Source: Oscheius onirici | Lineage: Eukaryota > Nematoda > Chromadorea > Rhabditida > Rhabditidae | Direction of reading: 5' to 3' | NCBI GenBank assembly: GCA_932521025.1 | Contig: OW051470.1 | Location: 9,844,501-9,908,500, forward strand | DNA: 64,000 nucleotides | Shown: positions 23,901-34,409 of the stretch, piece after piece | Numbering within the stretch: position 1 is the stretch's first letter | How the letters are laid out: every line of letters begins with the position of its first letter | The notes under the pieces: model-generated | What the model was told of the DNA's origin: nothing | The model's database searches: none | What the model saw: only the letters and a program-made list of their open reading frames with translations | Position numbers and translations under genes: made by a program

Positions 23901-24946
23901 TCCGTGCCCATGTGCTTGCGCGAAACGTGGTCTTTTCGAGAAACTGAGGGAAATTTTAGGCTGTAAACGCTAAAAATACCGTAATCTGAGGGCACTTTTT
24001 TGTTGCACAGCCCACACGGAAATTTGACGTCAGAGCCGTTCGGCAGCTTGACGAGAGGAAAAGCCGTTTCTTTCGGTGTTTCGGCCTTTTTCGGAGTTTC
24101 AGGGGCACTTTGGGACGGATTTCGTTTCCTCTTCGACTCTTTCGCAGCTGGTGGCGTCTCGTTCGTATCGGAGGCCGTTTCGGAGTAGGTTCTCTTCAAA
24201 ATTCCTTTCCTGGAAGAAAAGTTGTGAGAAAATGAACTAGAATAGGGAAAAATACACTGTTTTTGGGCAGAATGCCTCACAGAATCTTACATTGGTTCCT
24301 TTCTCGTCTTGGAAGGACTTCTAGACTTTCTAGCCGCTGGTGAACTTTTCCTGGACCTCGGAGAAGGCGTGGGACGGCCTCTGGACGAAGTTGAAGGCGG
24401 AGACGATTTCCTTGGCGTCCTGGGAAGCTCCTTCTTTGCTCTCGGTTCCGTATCCCGTAGTTCGTGCTCACTGAATTTGGAATTCAACCAAAATTTGACG
24501 AGAACTTACAATTCAAAGTTCTTCTTGGCCCTCTTGGCCACAATGACGTTCGTGTCGTAAATTTCCAGCAATTTGGCGTCCTTTAGCAGCATATTGATCA
24601 GCATTTCGCAATATGGACTGCTTATGACCTAAAATCAGGTGAATTTAAGCTAAACAAATTGCAACAAACCGTGTAATTATTATCATGATTCTTCTTCTGG
24701 CAATGAGAGCCGCGGTCGTCTTCGGTGTAGAAGCTTTCGCGACAGCTGCTGCATGGATATTTTCTGCAATTTTTTGAGGAGTTTAAGCTAAAAATTGGAC
24801 AAACTTGTATGTGAGATGCTTGCAGAAGTGCACAGTCAAAGCCACCTTGTTATCATAGGTATTCTGGCAGAGCTGGCAGTCGTACGATCCTCCTGAACTA
24901 AAAATAGAATTTTTGGGCTAAAAATGAAGGCTAACGTAGCTGACAT
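20998..24946 (-). CDS. C2H2-type zinc-finger protein with Ser/Arg-rich and RG-rich tails
   Basis: Exons in gene order include 24936-24946 (ATG, 11 coding bases), 24805-24897, 24670-24763, 24510-24628, 24291-24470, 23980-24209, 23672-23943, 22899-23177, 22564-22629, 22318-22500, 22212-22280, 21967-22020, 21831-21921, about 21620-21786, and three more to the stop at 20998. Fingers: CQLCQNTYDNKVALTVHFCKH, CSSC..F..H..H, CGLCNKK..H..KH and CQIC..F..H..TH, then a CPID.C..H finger. Between them is a Pro/Ser/Arg/Lys-rich segment (about residues 110-170) like a nuclear targeting region. The C-terminal third is acidic, then Arg/Gly/Tyr/Ser-rich (RDRRRGGGGYL), as in RNA-binding or splicing proteins. 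A nuclear DNA/RNA-associated role is inferred. I do not recognise the orthologue. Confidence 0.7.
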
Positions 24947-25525
24947 TGATCACTGACGTTTTCTAGATCTTCTATTACCCTGAAAAGATCTTCTATTACC
25001 CTGAAAAATGTGAATCTGTTTTAGGAAAAAGCGAAAACGGAAGAAAACTGAGACGTAACTAGAAAAAATTGTGTTTGAGTTCCCGCTATATTCTTAACAC
25101 GATTGAAAATCAGGGAACTCGTGACGAGACCATGGAGTCGCGCGGCAGTTCAAATCGATAAAATTTCTAAAATTTTCTTCGCCGTTTTACTTTTTTTTTC
25201 ACTTTTTTTGCTAAAAATTTGATGATTTTTGTTCTGAAAACTATGCAAAGAGTAACAAAGGCAAATAGACCGCGTCAACAACCATAAAAAGAAGGGAAAC
25301 GCGTGTTTTTTGTCATAAATTTCACTAACACATAGTTGTAAGTGAGAAAAAAAACTTGTGAAAACTTTCTCGCCAAAGCCCTTTGTCGTAAAACGAAGCG
25401 GCAAGGGCCGAGCCGTTTTTCAAAGTCTTGGACCTTCTGACCTCCGGTAACCTTGCTCGGCTGCTAACTTTCGTAAAATGTTTCTCTTTTCCCTATTTTT
25501 TCGTTTACTCTATAAAAAGCTTCAG

Positions 25526-27320
25526 ATGGTCACAAAAAAGCAGAAGGAGAAGAAAAATGCCGACTTCAAGAAGGTCAAGCTGAAGGTGGGCAAAAAGCTG
25601 AAGAAGACCGGCACCACAGACTCTACAATCCACGGTAAACATCATTTTCCAGTCCATTGTATAGTCAAATTTAGCCAAAAAGATCGTCCTAACGTCGCAG
25701 CTGGGTGAGAAGACTGAAACTGAAGAAAAGCCGCTCAGTTTTCGTGGTCTTTCGTTGGATGAACTCTGCAAACAGATTGGACACTTTAATAAGGTCCGTT
25801 ATAGGCCAAATTTTGTATAAAATCTCGTAAATTTTAAGGCTATTCGAAAAGAAGCCCTCTCCGGCACGAAACAGCTGCTCACATCACGACCGGACCTCAT
25901 TTCCATTCATCTCCGAACCTTGATTCCTTCCGTAGCAAGACTGCTGAACGAGTCGGCCACAGATCCGGGGCTAAATTCACAGCTGAAATCACTCCTTTCT
26001 GTCATCTGTTCGGTCAGCGAGCAGAGCATGAGCGCACATTTTACGCTCCTTCTGGCACATATTCTCAGAGCATTGACCAACATGGAAATTGGGTATTTGT
26101 TTGTGCTTTTAAGCAAAAAAAAATGTTTTTCCTGCAGAACCAGATAAACTCCGAGAAACGGGACAAAAATGGATCGAAATAAGCTCGTTCCAGCCATTTC
26201 TCACCAAAAATCAAAACATGGCATTACCAGAAGCTTATCGATGGCTAATATTTGATGTCTACTCAATCTAGTGCTCAGTTTTTAGCCAATTTTGAAGGTC
26301 TAGGCGACTATAAAATTTACCCTACAATTTCCTTTGTTTAAGCTAAAAACATCTTTTTTCAGGACACGAGTGCTGGCGCTATCAATCCTGTCGATCATCA
26401 TCACCAACTATCCCCGTTTATGTCGAAATAGTCCCGATTTATTCACATCGTAAGCATTGTTATGACTTTTAATCTAATTTGTTACAAAACAGATTCGTCA
26501 AATTCCTAGCCAGTCCACGCAAGCCAAAATGGAATTCGCCAAAGTTCTTGGAGACAATTCTCTCATTTTTGGCGGTAAATCTTTATATAAACTACCTAAA
26601 AATTGGATAATTTTGTAGGTTTACGACGCGGCAGCATCAAATTCGGCTGTAAAAACAATAGAAATCGGCCTGTCGTTCGAGAAGGAGGACATTTCAAAAA
26701 GTGTCAATTTGCTGGATTCTATCGCTCCTCAGGTAAGATTTTCTGGCTAAATTATGGGTATCCGTGCAAAATTTTTGATACTCTGTCATAACGTGGGATA
26801 CGCTGCCGTATTGATCACACGAGCATTAGATACTTAGCCAAAATCTACTGTAAAACGCAACATTGAATACTCAGTCAAATTGACACTAAAACATTAGATG
26901 CTCAGTCAACATTTCGCTGCGTAACATAGCTGTGCATCCAACGTTTCGTAGCCAATTATACGCAGTTAAATAACCCAAAATTTTCAGGCCACCGGACCCT
27001 TCGACTTTGCCGTCTTCTCGACAGCCGGTGGAAGTGTCTTCGCTTCTCCTTTCGAGCTGCCAGAAAATCTCATCGCTCTCAGTCAGTCGCTCTCTCCCCT
27101 AGTGACCAATTCGCTCCTGGAGGACCAAGCTGGCGCTTTTCTCAGCCCAACTCTGGCCATTTTGGAGGCGATAGGACGAGCCAGTCGCCAGCAAGCCAAC
27201 TCTTTTCTCGTGCCGGAGTTTAAAGCAAAACTGACGCAAGAATGGTCACAGGCACGGAAAGCAGCCCAGACAAGGAAAAGCGACCGAATTCGGCAAGCTG
27301 TGGCTTGGATGGAGGTGTGA
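25526..27320 (+). CDS. TEX10/Ipi1-like pre-60S ribosome biogenesis factor
   Basis: Seven exons in phase: 25526-25634, 25675-25793, 25839-26092, 26363-26449, 26493-26574, 26619-26732, 26988-27320; 365 residues. The start follows a TTCAG. The N-terminus DFKKVKLKVGKKLKK is the TEX10/Ipi1 signature, followed by HEAT-like helices (GTKQLLTSRPDLISIHLRTL). TEX10 is about 930 residues in mammals and yeast Ipi1 about 330, so this is a short, yeast-like form. In known systems it forms the Rix1/PELP1-TEX10-WDR18 complex that acts in ITS2 processing in the nucleolus. Confidence 0.85.
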
Positions 27321-27824
27321 ACTATGGTCCTTGTTGTTGCAATTTTTGTTATCATCGTGATTTTGTTACAGTTCCAGTTGTTTCGAATAAAATTCACGTT
27401 CACGTCGGGAGGCTTCATAAACGCGCTCCAAGGAGAATGTACTCACCCGTCTGGCAGCACTTTTCCCGCTAAAAAATGACTAAATGCAGTTCCGGCCATT
27501 TCCAGCCTTCCAAATCTCGTTTCTTGAAGATTTTTGGACAGTTTTGTACGACAAGTTTTCCCTAACAGATTTACGACATTTTGCAAAGTTTTGATCATCA
27601 AAAACGCTAAAAAATTATGGAGAATCTAAAAAGACGGAAAATGTATCGTTTGAACAGGAAAAGTGCAAATTTATCGGCTCTCTCACTCATTGTTCCGTCT
27701 CTTATCTTTTCTGCTTCCAGACAAGTGCTTTTAGGACGTTTACAAAGACTTTCTTCACTTTTACAAGTCCAATTAAGTTATATCCACTTTAAATTGCTCC
27801 CAGGTCTCTGTGTGTGTGTTAGTG

Positions 27825-28245
27825 TGTCTGTCGGAAGCTTTAATTGGCAATCAAAATGGAGCAATTTGTGCGCACAATTAAGGGGAAAGGAGTTAGTGTA
27901 ACAAGTTTAGACAAGTCAATTTGCAAGTGCGTGGACTTTGATTATTTTTGACTGGGAAGTTTCAGCAGGGAAGGATATGCACACGGAAATTACACGAAGG
28001 GGTACAGGGACGACAGGAGGGAAAAATTAGACAGAAGAAAGGGGACATGGCGATAGGTACATCGTAAGTGGTAGAGGAGGCAAAAACAGATGACAACGGA
28101 CATGTATAAGAGAAAACCGGGAAGGGCAGATCACATTGCAGAATGCAAGGGTGGACAGAGTGAAAGTGTCGAGAAATTAGAAACAAGGGAGGGCAGGGGA
28201 CACAGTAACAGAAGGGACAGGAACATAATTGATCTGGAGAGGGAT
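27825..28245 (+). repeat. dispersed repeat family C, copy 1
   Basis: Includes CCGACAGAC-type ends (TCGGAAGCTTTAATTGGCAA), TTTGTGCGCACAATTAAGGG and GAAATTACACGAAGGGGTAC. The same sequence appears inverted at 57530-58075. ORFs in it are spurious. Confidence 0.8.
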
Positions 28246-28756
28246 CAAACAGCAAACTGTTAACTGTTATGTTTTGAAAAAAAACAAAACCAAGTCATAT
28301 AGCCTCGGAGGGGCGGAGCACAACTTGTACGTTTAACATTTGAACTTTTACAAAGTACAATAGCGCTTTTTCAAGTCGAACAGTTTGGGCATTTTCACGA
28401 TGGACGACTGTCTTCTGCATCTCGGAAAAAGGTTTCTTTTTGCTATATTTTTCATTAAAATTAGCCTCATCAGCCTGTAAAATGCCCCAAATTTGTTCTT
28501 GATCTTTCACACTTTCACAACTTCCCGTCTGCAATGTCATCATTCTGACCAGCGGTGCAGATCTCTTTCCCCCTGACCAGAGTTCACGTTGTCATAAAAC
28601 AAACACCAGGCTATTTCCTCCTCCTCCTCTCTTCATTTTTTGTCTCTTTGCTTTGAAAATTCTTGCTTTTTATTCTTTTTACTACTTTTCTCATTCCTTT
28701 CTCGTCGGATTGTTAGTGCGAGTCATCGGGAGCTAAATTCCAAATCATTCTGACGG

Positions 28757-28985
28757 GTCTCTCTGCCCTTTAGAGTTATTTTATCGTCTCTTCCAGGACA
28801 AGGGCTTCAAAATGAGACCAAACATGCCGAGAAATTTTAAACTTTTCAAAGAATGAAAAGCAACTTGCATTCAAGAAGTACGAAAAAAACTTTAATTTTC
28901 ACATGTTCCCCGGCATCTTCGGTCTCATTTTGAAGCTCTTGTCATGAAAAAGACGATAAGATAGTTTTTCAGGGCAGAGAACCAT
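28757..28985. mobile_element. palindromic MITE-like repeat, family D
   Basis: The arms, 28757-28828 and 28912-28985, are inverted copies (CTCTGCCCT..TTATCGTCTC..GCTTCAAAATGAGACC). Single arms of the family occur at about 3500-3560, 6410-6500, 11850-11935 and 37455-37530. Confidence 0.75.
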
Positions 28986-29290
28986 ACCAGAAGGATCTGA
29001 AATTCCGCGCGGCGCGCTTTTCTTCGGATTCAGTAGGTGGCGGCGGTCTTTTTCTCTAACGGCGGTTTATCGTCATATATGTGTCCTGTGTGTTCAGAAA
29101 CAGACCGAAATCGTAAAAGTCTACACTTTTCGAAATTCTCTTCCCCCTCTAATCTCACCGTTTCCCCCAGACGTTCATCTATGAAGAAATCTTGTTTGCT
29201 GACAATTCCTTCCGCTTTTCGAAAGGCCAGACATTTTCGAATATATACCTTCACTTTTGACCTTTCATCACTTACTGTCTCTCTTGCAGG

Positions 29291-32200
29291 ATGGACGATG
29301 TGATAGCCTCGTGTAAACTTGGCTTCCCGATACAGGTCGAGTGCTCCAGAGGAATCTCCCTGGCTACCTTCCTCGTCTTCTCGACGCTCAACATCCTCCT
29401 GCTCTGTCTACCGTTCAAGGTCAACTACAGGAGACTTGGTAAGTCTTTTTGAGGTTTTGAGTGAGAAAACTATGGGTCAATGGGAAACTGAACAAATAGT
29501 GAGAAGATGGAAAGATCAGGAAGGATGGGGGCAGGCATGGCCAACTTGGCCCGGAATCAGGCCAGATTCGGCCATATGTCAACTTTGCCGCTAAAAAAAA
29601 TAATGTCGCTTTCTTGCTTAAAAATACTTTGTAGGGTAAGATCTAATTATGACCTCAAAAATTTAAGAGAAAAAAAGAAAACTGACAACGAAAATAGAAG
29701 AATCTTCTTCTTTTCCACAAATTTCGTTGAAATCTTCAGAAAGTTTTCGATTTCTTCTCTTTTCGTCGTCTGTTTTCTTGTAATTTTTTGATGTAATAAT
29801 TCGATCTTACCCTACAAAGTATTTCTAAAAAGAAAAATCAGAAATAAATGTGGAATGAATCTTAAGTACGCCGCAAAGTTGACACCTGGCCTGATTTCGG
29901 GGTTTGCCATGACAGACAGAGGCAGTGTCTGGAACAGAATGAAAGAAAAAGTTTCCAGGAAATCTACCCCTCTCCTACTTCATCGCCTCCGTCTCTCTGT
30001 CTCTACTGGTCGCCATTGATGTCGCCTACGTATTCTACATCTTCTACATCCACACCTACACGCACATTCTGCTCCTCTTCAGCATTTCGAAGAATTTCTT
30101 CTACTTGAGCTGTCTGGTCTCCTTCATCAAATGGCGCGACCTCCAGTTCATGCCCATCTCACTAGCTCTGTCCTTTACGACGGCCTGTCTTCTTCACATC
30201 GTCCCTCTGATGAACTGGTCGACTTTCTTCCCATCAGAGTAGGATTTTTTAAACTAAATTTTTAAAAAAGATGATTCTAGATCATTCCACAATGGAGAGT
30301 TTGCCTTCTATGCAACGGAATCGGCTCTGACTGCCGTCGTCTTTCTCTGTACCATGGTCATTTCGCCGATTAAATCAGAAGAGCCTTCGGTAAGAGACTG
30401 AGTGACACTAAGGTTACTAATGTGAACTTTCCAGACCTGGAGTGGCTTCTCCCGCAAAATGGCTCTCATTTCACCGTACATCTGGCCGAAAAAGTCCATC
30501 CCTCTTCAGCTGAAAGTCGCTCTCTGTGTCTTCCTCCTCATCTTTGGTCGTGTCATCAACGTGGCCCTTCCGCTCTACAGTAAATGGATTGGTTAGTTCT
30601 GACTCTCTCCTCTAAGCTATGACTTTGTTTCAGTTGATGCCCTCGCCGTTCCCGGTCACTTTGACTACTCTCTGATCTACATCTCGACCTTCTTGAAGTT
30701 TCTCCAGGGTAACGGTGCCATGGGAGGATTCCTTAACACTCTCAGGACGTATCTTTGGATTCCAATTCAGCAGTATACGACAAGGGAACTGGAGGTAGGT
30801 TCAGATCATGCTACTGTCTGTCTCTCTGTTCATCTGACTCTCTCTCTCTCTTCAATCTCCCCTTTTCCAGGTCGAGCTCTTTGCCCATCTCCACTCGCTC
30901 TCTCTGCGCTGGCACCTGTCCCGTAAGACCGGTATGGTTCTGAGAGTCATGGACAGAGGTACGACGTCAGTCAACAACATTCTAAACTACCTCGTCTTCA
31001 ACATCTTCCCAACCATTGCCGACATCGTGATTGCCGTCGTCTTCTTCTTCTCGGCCTTTGATGTCTACTTTGGGATCATAGTCTTCGTGACCATGGTCGT
31101 CTATTTGGGTAGGTCTTTGTCTTTCTGTCTCACAGACTCTTCTTTCCTGACTCTTATCAGACCATTTTCAGCTGCGACCATCTATTTGACCGAATGGAGG
31201 ACCAAGTTCAGTAGACAGATGAATGAGTTGGACAATAAGAAAAGTGCCATCGGAACTGACTCTCTGCTCAATTACGAAACGGTCAAGTACTACGGAAATG
31301 AGGAGTTTGAGATCAATCGCTTCCGGGGTTCGATTGAAGAGTACGTTACCATCACTATCTCTCTAAACCCAAATCTCCAGTTACCAACTAGCCGAATGGA
31401 GAGCCCAAGCCAGTCTAGCAGTTCTCAACTTGGTCCAGAACAGTACCATCGGATTCGGTATGCTCGGCGGAACTGTCCTGGTCGCCTACTTTATCACATC
31501 TGGAACAAGTAACCTCTCTGTCGGAGACTATGTTCTCTTCACCACCTACATGCTCCAGCTTTACGGACCACTGAACTTCTTTGGAACTCTTTACAGGTTG
31601 GTTCATTGGAGTCTTAAAGTGAGCCTCCCCCTACTACCTCTTATCTCCAGGCTTGTTGGAAACCTGCGCTGCGGTCTGGGCTGCGCTGCGGCCAGGTTGG
31701 ACGCGGCGGGCTAAAAAAATTCATTTCGCATTTTTTTCTGATTTTTTTGTTTCCAAATACGTCCCCCGATAAGATTTAGTTTTGCCATCAGAAAAAATGG
31801 AAGAAAATCGAAAACTGACGACAAAAATAGAAGAAAATGCGGATTTTTGACGAAATTCGGTAAAAATAGCAGTTTTCTTCTATTTTCATTGTCAGTTTTC
31901 GATTTTCTTTCTGATGGCAAAACTAAATCTAATCGTATTTGGAAACAAAAAAAAATCAGAAAAAAATTCGAAATGAATTTTTTTAGCCCGCCGCAAAGTC
32001 CAACCTGGCCGCAGCGCAGCCCAGACCGCGGCGCAGCGCAACAAGCCTGCTTATCTCAGTGTATTAGCCTTTTATCAAAGTTCATGAAGGTAGCCAAAGC
32101 GGGGCTGAACTTGGCTCGCATGACCTAGTGGATAAGAGAGTCGACTGTGAAACACAGGGTCAGGGTTCGACTCCCTCGTGTGTCAAAAGTGTTAATATTC

Positions 32201-34409
32201 TTGGATAGGTCTAACATTCCCTTTTGTTTATTATTCCACTTCGAAAAACTGATTTTTCTTCAAAAATTGTCTAACGGTTTTCATACCGAAGGCGGGATTT
32301 TTAGCCCAAACAATGTGCTGCAAAGTTGTAGAACAGATGAAAAACTACAAGTTTGTAGAACATCGCAAAACTCAAAAACGAGTTTCTTCGCGAGAAACTA
32401 TGTCAGCGCGCCGAGCCATCGAACTGTCCTCTTCAATTGGTGGTTCCGCCGCTCTTTGAGTTCTCTGTTTCACATGAAACTCCTTGAACTCATATGCAGA
32501 AAAAATCGACAACACAAGGAATTGAACCTGTGACTTCAAAATTAGTAGAAACATATCTTATCCACTGCGCTAGTGTCCTTTGTAGGCCGCCGCAGCGCTG
32601 AAATTTTGCGCGGGAAAATTCAAACGGGGGGTAGAGATACCCTCGCTTTAAACTATTATCTTGTAAAAGAGTCAACCAATAGTCCAGAGTGTTTCCTCAC
32701 TGTACTCTCTTGACTCTGTTTGGAACAGTTCAAAGAATTTATTGTGCTGTTGCTTGACAGTACAGAAATCAGTAGTCCAGAGTCATTCTCCAGTCTCTTT
32801 TGTCCCCTGATTCTTGTTAGAACAGTTCGAAGGGATTCTTGTACTGTAACTTTTAAAAAGTCACTCAGTTGTCCAGAGCCAGAAGGCGTTCTTAACGAGC
32901 CCCTGACTCTCAGCGGAACACTTGAAAGATTTTTTTATACCGTACTGCTCGTCTAGTCCTGGGCATGAGTCAAGTTCAGTACATCTGATTCATTCTCAGT
33001 CTATGTACCGTAACCTATAAGACTGTCCATTAGACTCACTGATCTATTCTTCAGGCGAGTTCAAGTATCTCCAGTGGGAGGCTCTGACTGATCAGTAGAG
33101 AGATAGGGCCTTGAATGAACAGTAGGAATTGGGCGGCGAAAACCGTCGTAGACGGCTGGTAGTACAGTATGACCCAGTACTTTCTCATCTTTCATCATAC
33201 CCATTTTCAGAACGATCCAGCGAAGTTTCGTCGACATGGAGAACATGTTTGATCTGATGAACGAGGATGTAGAGGTCCAAGACAGTCCCAATGCCATCGA
33301 GTACAACCATTCCGAAGGAGTGATCCAGGTTGAGAAACTCGTCTTTGGATACAATGAATCTCGTAACGTGCTGGACGACATCAGTTTCCGTGTGGCCAGT
33401 GGAGAAACTATCGCCTTGGTACGTTTTTCTCTCTTCATTCAAGTACGGGACAGAAAAGCTGCTCGATCTTGTTCAAATGGCACAATCGGTTAGTGACTCG
33501 CCTGCGGAACAATGGAGCCGGGTTCGATTTTCTGCGTGAAATAACATTTTTGTCTTTCTGGGAAAAGCTCAAAAACATGTGTCTTAAATTGGTTCTTTTT
33601 CAGGTTGGACCCTCCGGCTCTGGAAAAAGTACCGTAATCCGTCTGCTCTTCCGCCTCTTTGAAGTTCAAACTGGCGGTGTCAGTTTCGACGGAATTGACA
33701 TCAAGAACCTGACGCTGAAGTCGCTGAGAAAGCAGATTGGAATCGTGCCGCAAGATACTGTACTCTTCAACGACACGATCAGATACAATATCCGCTTCGG
33801 AGACCCTAGTGCCACAGATGAGGAGATTGTCGAAGCGGCCAAAGCGGCAATGATTCACGATAAAATTATCTCGTTGCCTGAAGGTTAGTCTTGAGTTTGA
33901 GAATGATTTTAAGATGACATTTAGGCTATGAGACACTGGTTGGAGAGCGCGGATTGAAGCTGTCGGGAGGAGAGAAGCAGCGTGTCGCCATCGCGAGGAC
34001 GATCTTGAAGAAGCCGAAATTCATATTTTTGGACGAGGTTGGTGATTTTGAGGGACTGAGTGACAGGGACAGTGATAGATATAGATATACAAATTGAAAC
34101 TTGCAGGCTACTTCTGCCCTGGACACTCACACCGAGAGAGCCATTCAAAAGTGTCTGGAAAAGCTTTGTGTCGGAAGGACGACAGTCGTGGTAAGTAACT
34201 GTACACTGGATTTGAAAAGTCTTCTGTGATTACAGGTGGCCCATCGACTGAGCACAATCGTCGGAGCTAGCTGTATCTTGGTCTTGGACAAGGGACGAAT
34301 CATTGAGCGTGGAAGTCACCAGGAACTGTTGGCCCGCGGCGGAACCTACTATCACATGTGGCAGAGCCAGAATGCTGATCACTCTTCGGAAGAGGAGGCT
34401 AAACTCTAA
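29291..34409 (+). CDS. hmt-1: ABCB6/HMT-1-type half ABC transporter
   Basis: Thirteen exons in phase give 778 residues, the family length: 29291-29438, 29959-30238, 30281-30389, 30435-30591, 30634-30794, 30871-31108, 31172-31340, 31381-31596, 33211-33418, 33604-33883, 33925-34037, 34107-34190, 34236-34409. An N-terminal hydrophobic domain of about five helices precedes the six-helix ABC membrane domain. The latter includes [21 protein letters not shown] and [17 protein letters not shown], typical of ABCB6/7 and HMT1. The ATPase has Walker [11 protein letters not shown]-loop [12 protein letters not shown], signature [12 protein letters not shown], Walker B FIFLDE and switch His in VAHRLST. By family it moves phytochelatins, glutathione conjugates or porphyrin in acidic or mitochondrial organelles and gives heavy-metal tolerance. 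Intron 8 (1.6 kb) is packed with mobile elements. Confidence 0.95.
29535..29912. mobile_element. palindromic MITE-like element, copy C (diverged)
   Basis: The arms read ATGGCCAACTTGGCCCGGAA and its partner near 29880-29912. The centre keeps the AAAACTGACAACGAAAATAGA block of copies A and B. Intron 1 of the ABC transporter. Confidence 0.7.
31650..32050. mobile_element. palindromic MITE-like element, copy B
   Basis: Very close to copy A (14327-14741), with the same ends AGGCTTGTTG..CAACAAGCCT. Inserted in intron 8 of the ABC transporter. Confidence 0.85.
32113..32184 (+). repeat. tRNA-like element
   Basis: GACCTAGTGGATAAGAGAGT (box A) and CAGGGTTCGACTCCCTC (T-arm with box B) sit at tRNA spacing. 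Acceptor pairing is poor, so this is a SINE head or pseudogene. Confidence 0.5.
32318..32395 (+). repeat. dispersed repeat family A, copy 2
   Basis: GCAAAGTTGTAGAACAGATG, then AAAACTACAAGTTTGTAGAA. Matches 2071-2165 and 37620-37705. Confidence 0.55.
32500..32580 (-). repeat. tRNA-like element
   Basis: On the minus strand, GACACTAGCGCAGTGGATAA then CACAGGTTCAATTCCTTGTG and TTGTC. Box A and box B are clear and the acceptor ends partly pair. Intron 8 of the ABC transporter. Confidence 0.5.
32660..33010. repeat. degenerate tandem repeat, about 110 bp x 3
   Basis: Units share TAGTCCAGAG, TGGAACAGTTC / TAGAACAGTTCGAA and GTACTGTAAC. Intron 8 of the ABC transporter. Confidence 0.5.
33462..33536 (+). 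repeat. tRNA-Asn-like element
   Basis: TGGCACAATCGGTTAGTGAC and GCCGGGTTCGATTTTC reproduce the D-arm and T-arm of a tRNA. The anticodon arm is degenerate. It lies within the 185-base intron between the Walker A exon and its predecessor. Confidence 0.5.

Larger units (their letters stand above)
27321..29290. other. intergenic, repeat-filled
   Basis: Between the TEX10-like stop and the ABC transporter start no gene is supported. It holds repeat C copy 1 and a palindromic repeat. A minus-strand frame at 28295-28543 is Lys/Glu-rich but has no recognised start or partner exons. Confidence 0.6.

Noticed and set aside
27962-28255. A Cys/Pro/Ser-rich minus-strand frame resembling a secreted protein
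   Set aside because: It lies wholly in repeat C, and the frame is not preserved in the second copy at 57530-58075.
33463-33888. Continuous frame through the Walker A exon and its upstream intron
   Set aside because: The intron 33419-33603 holds a tRNA-like element, and the flanking exons join in phase only when it is removed.
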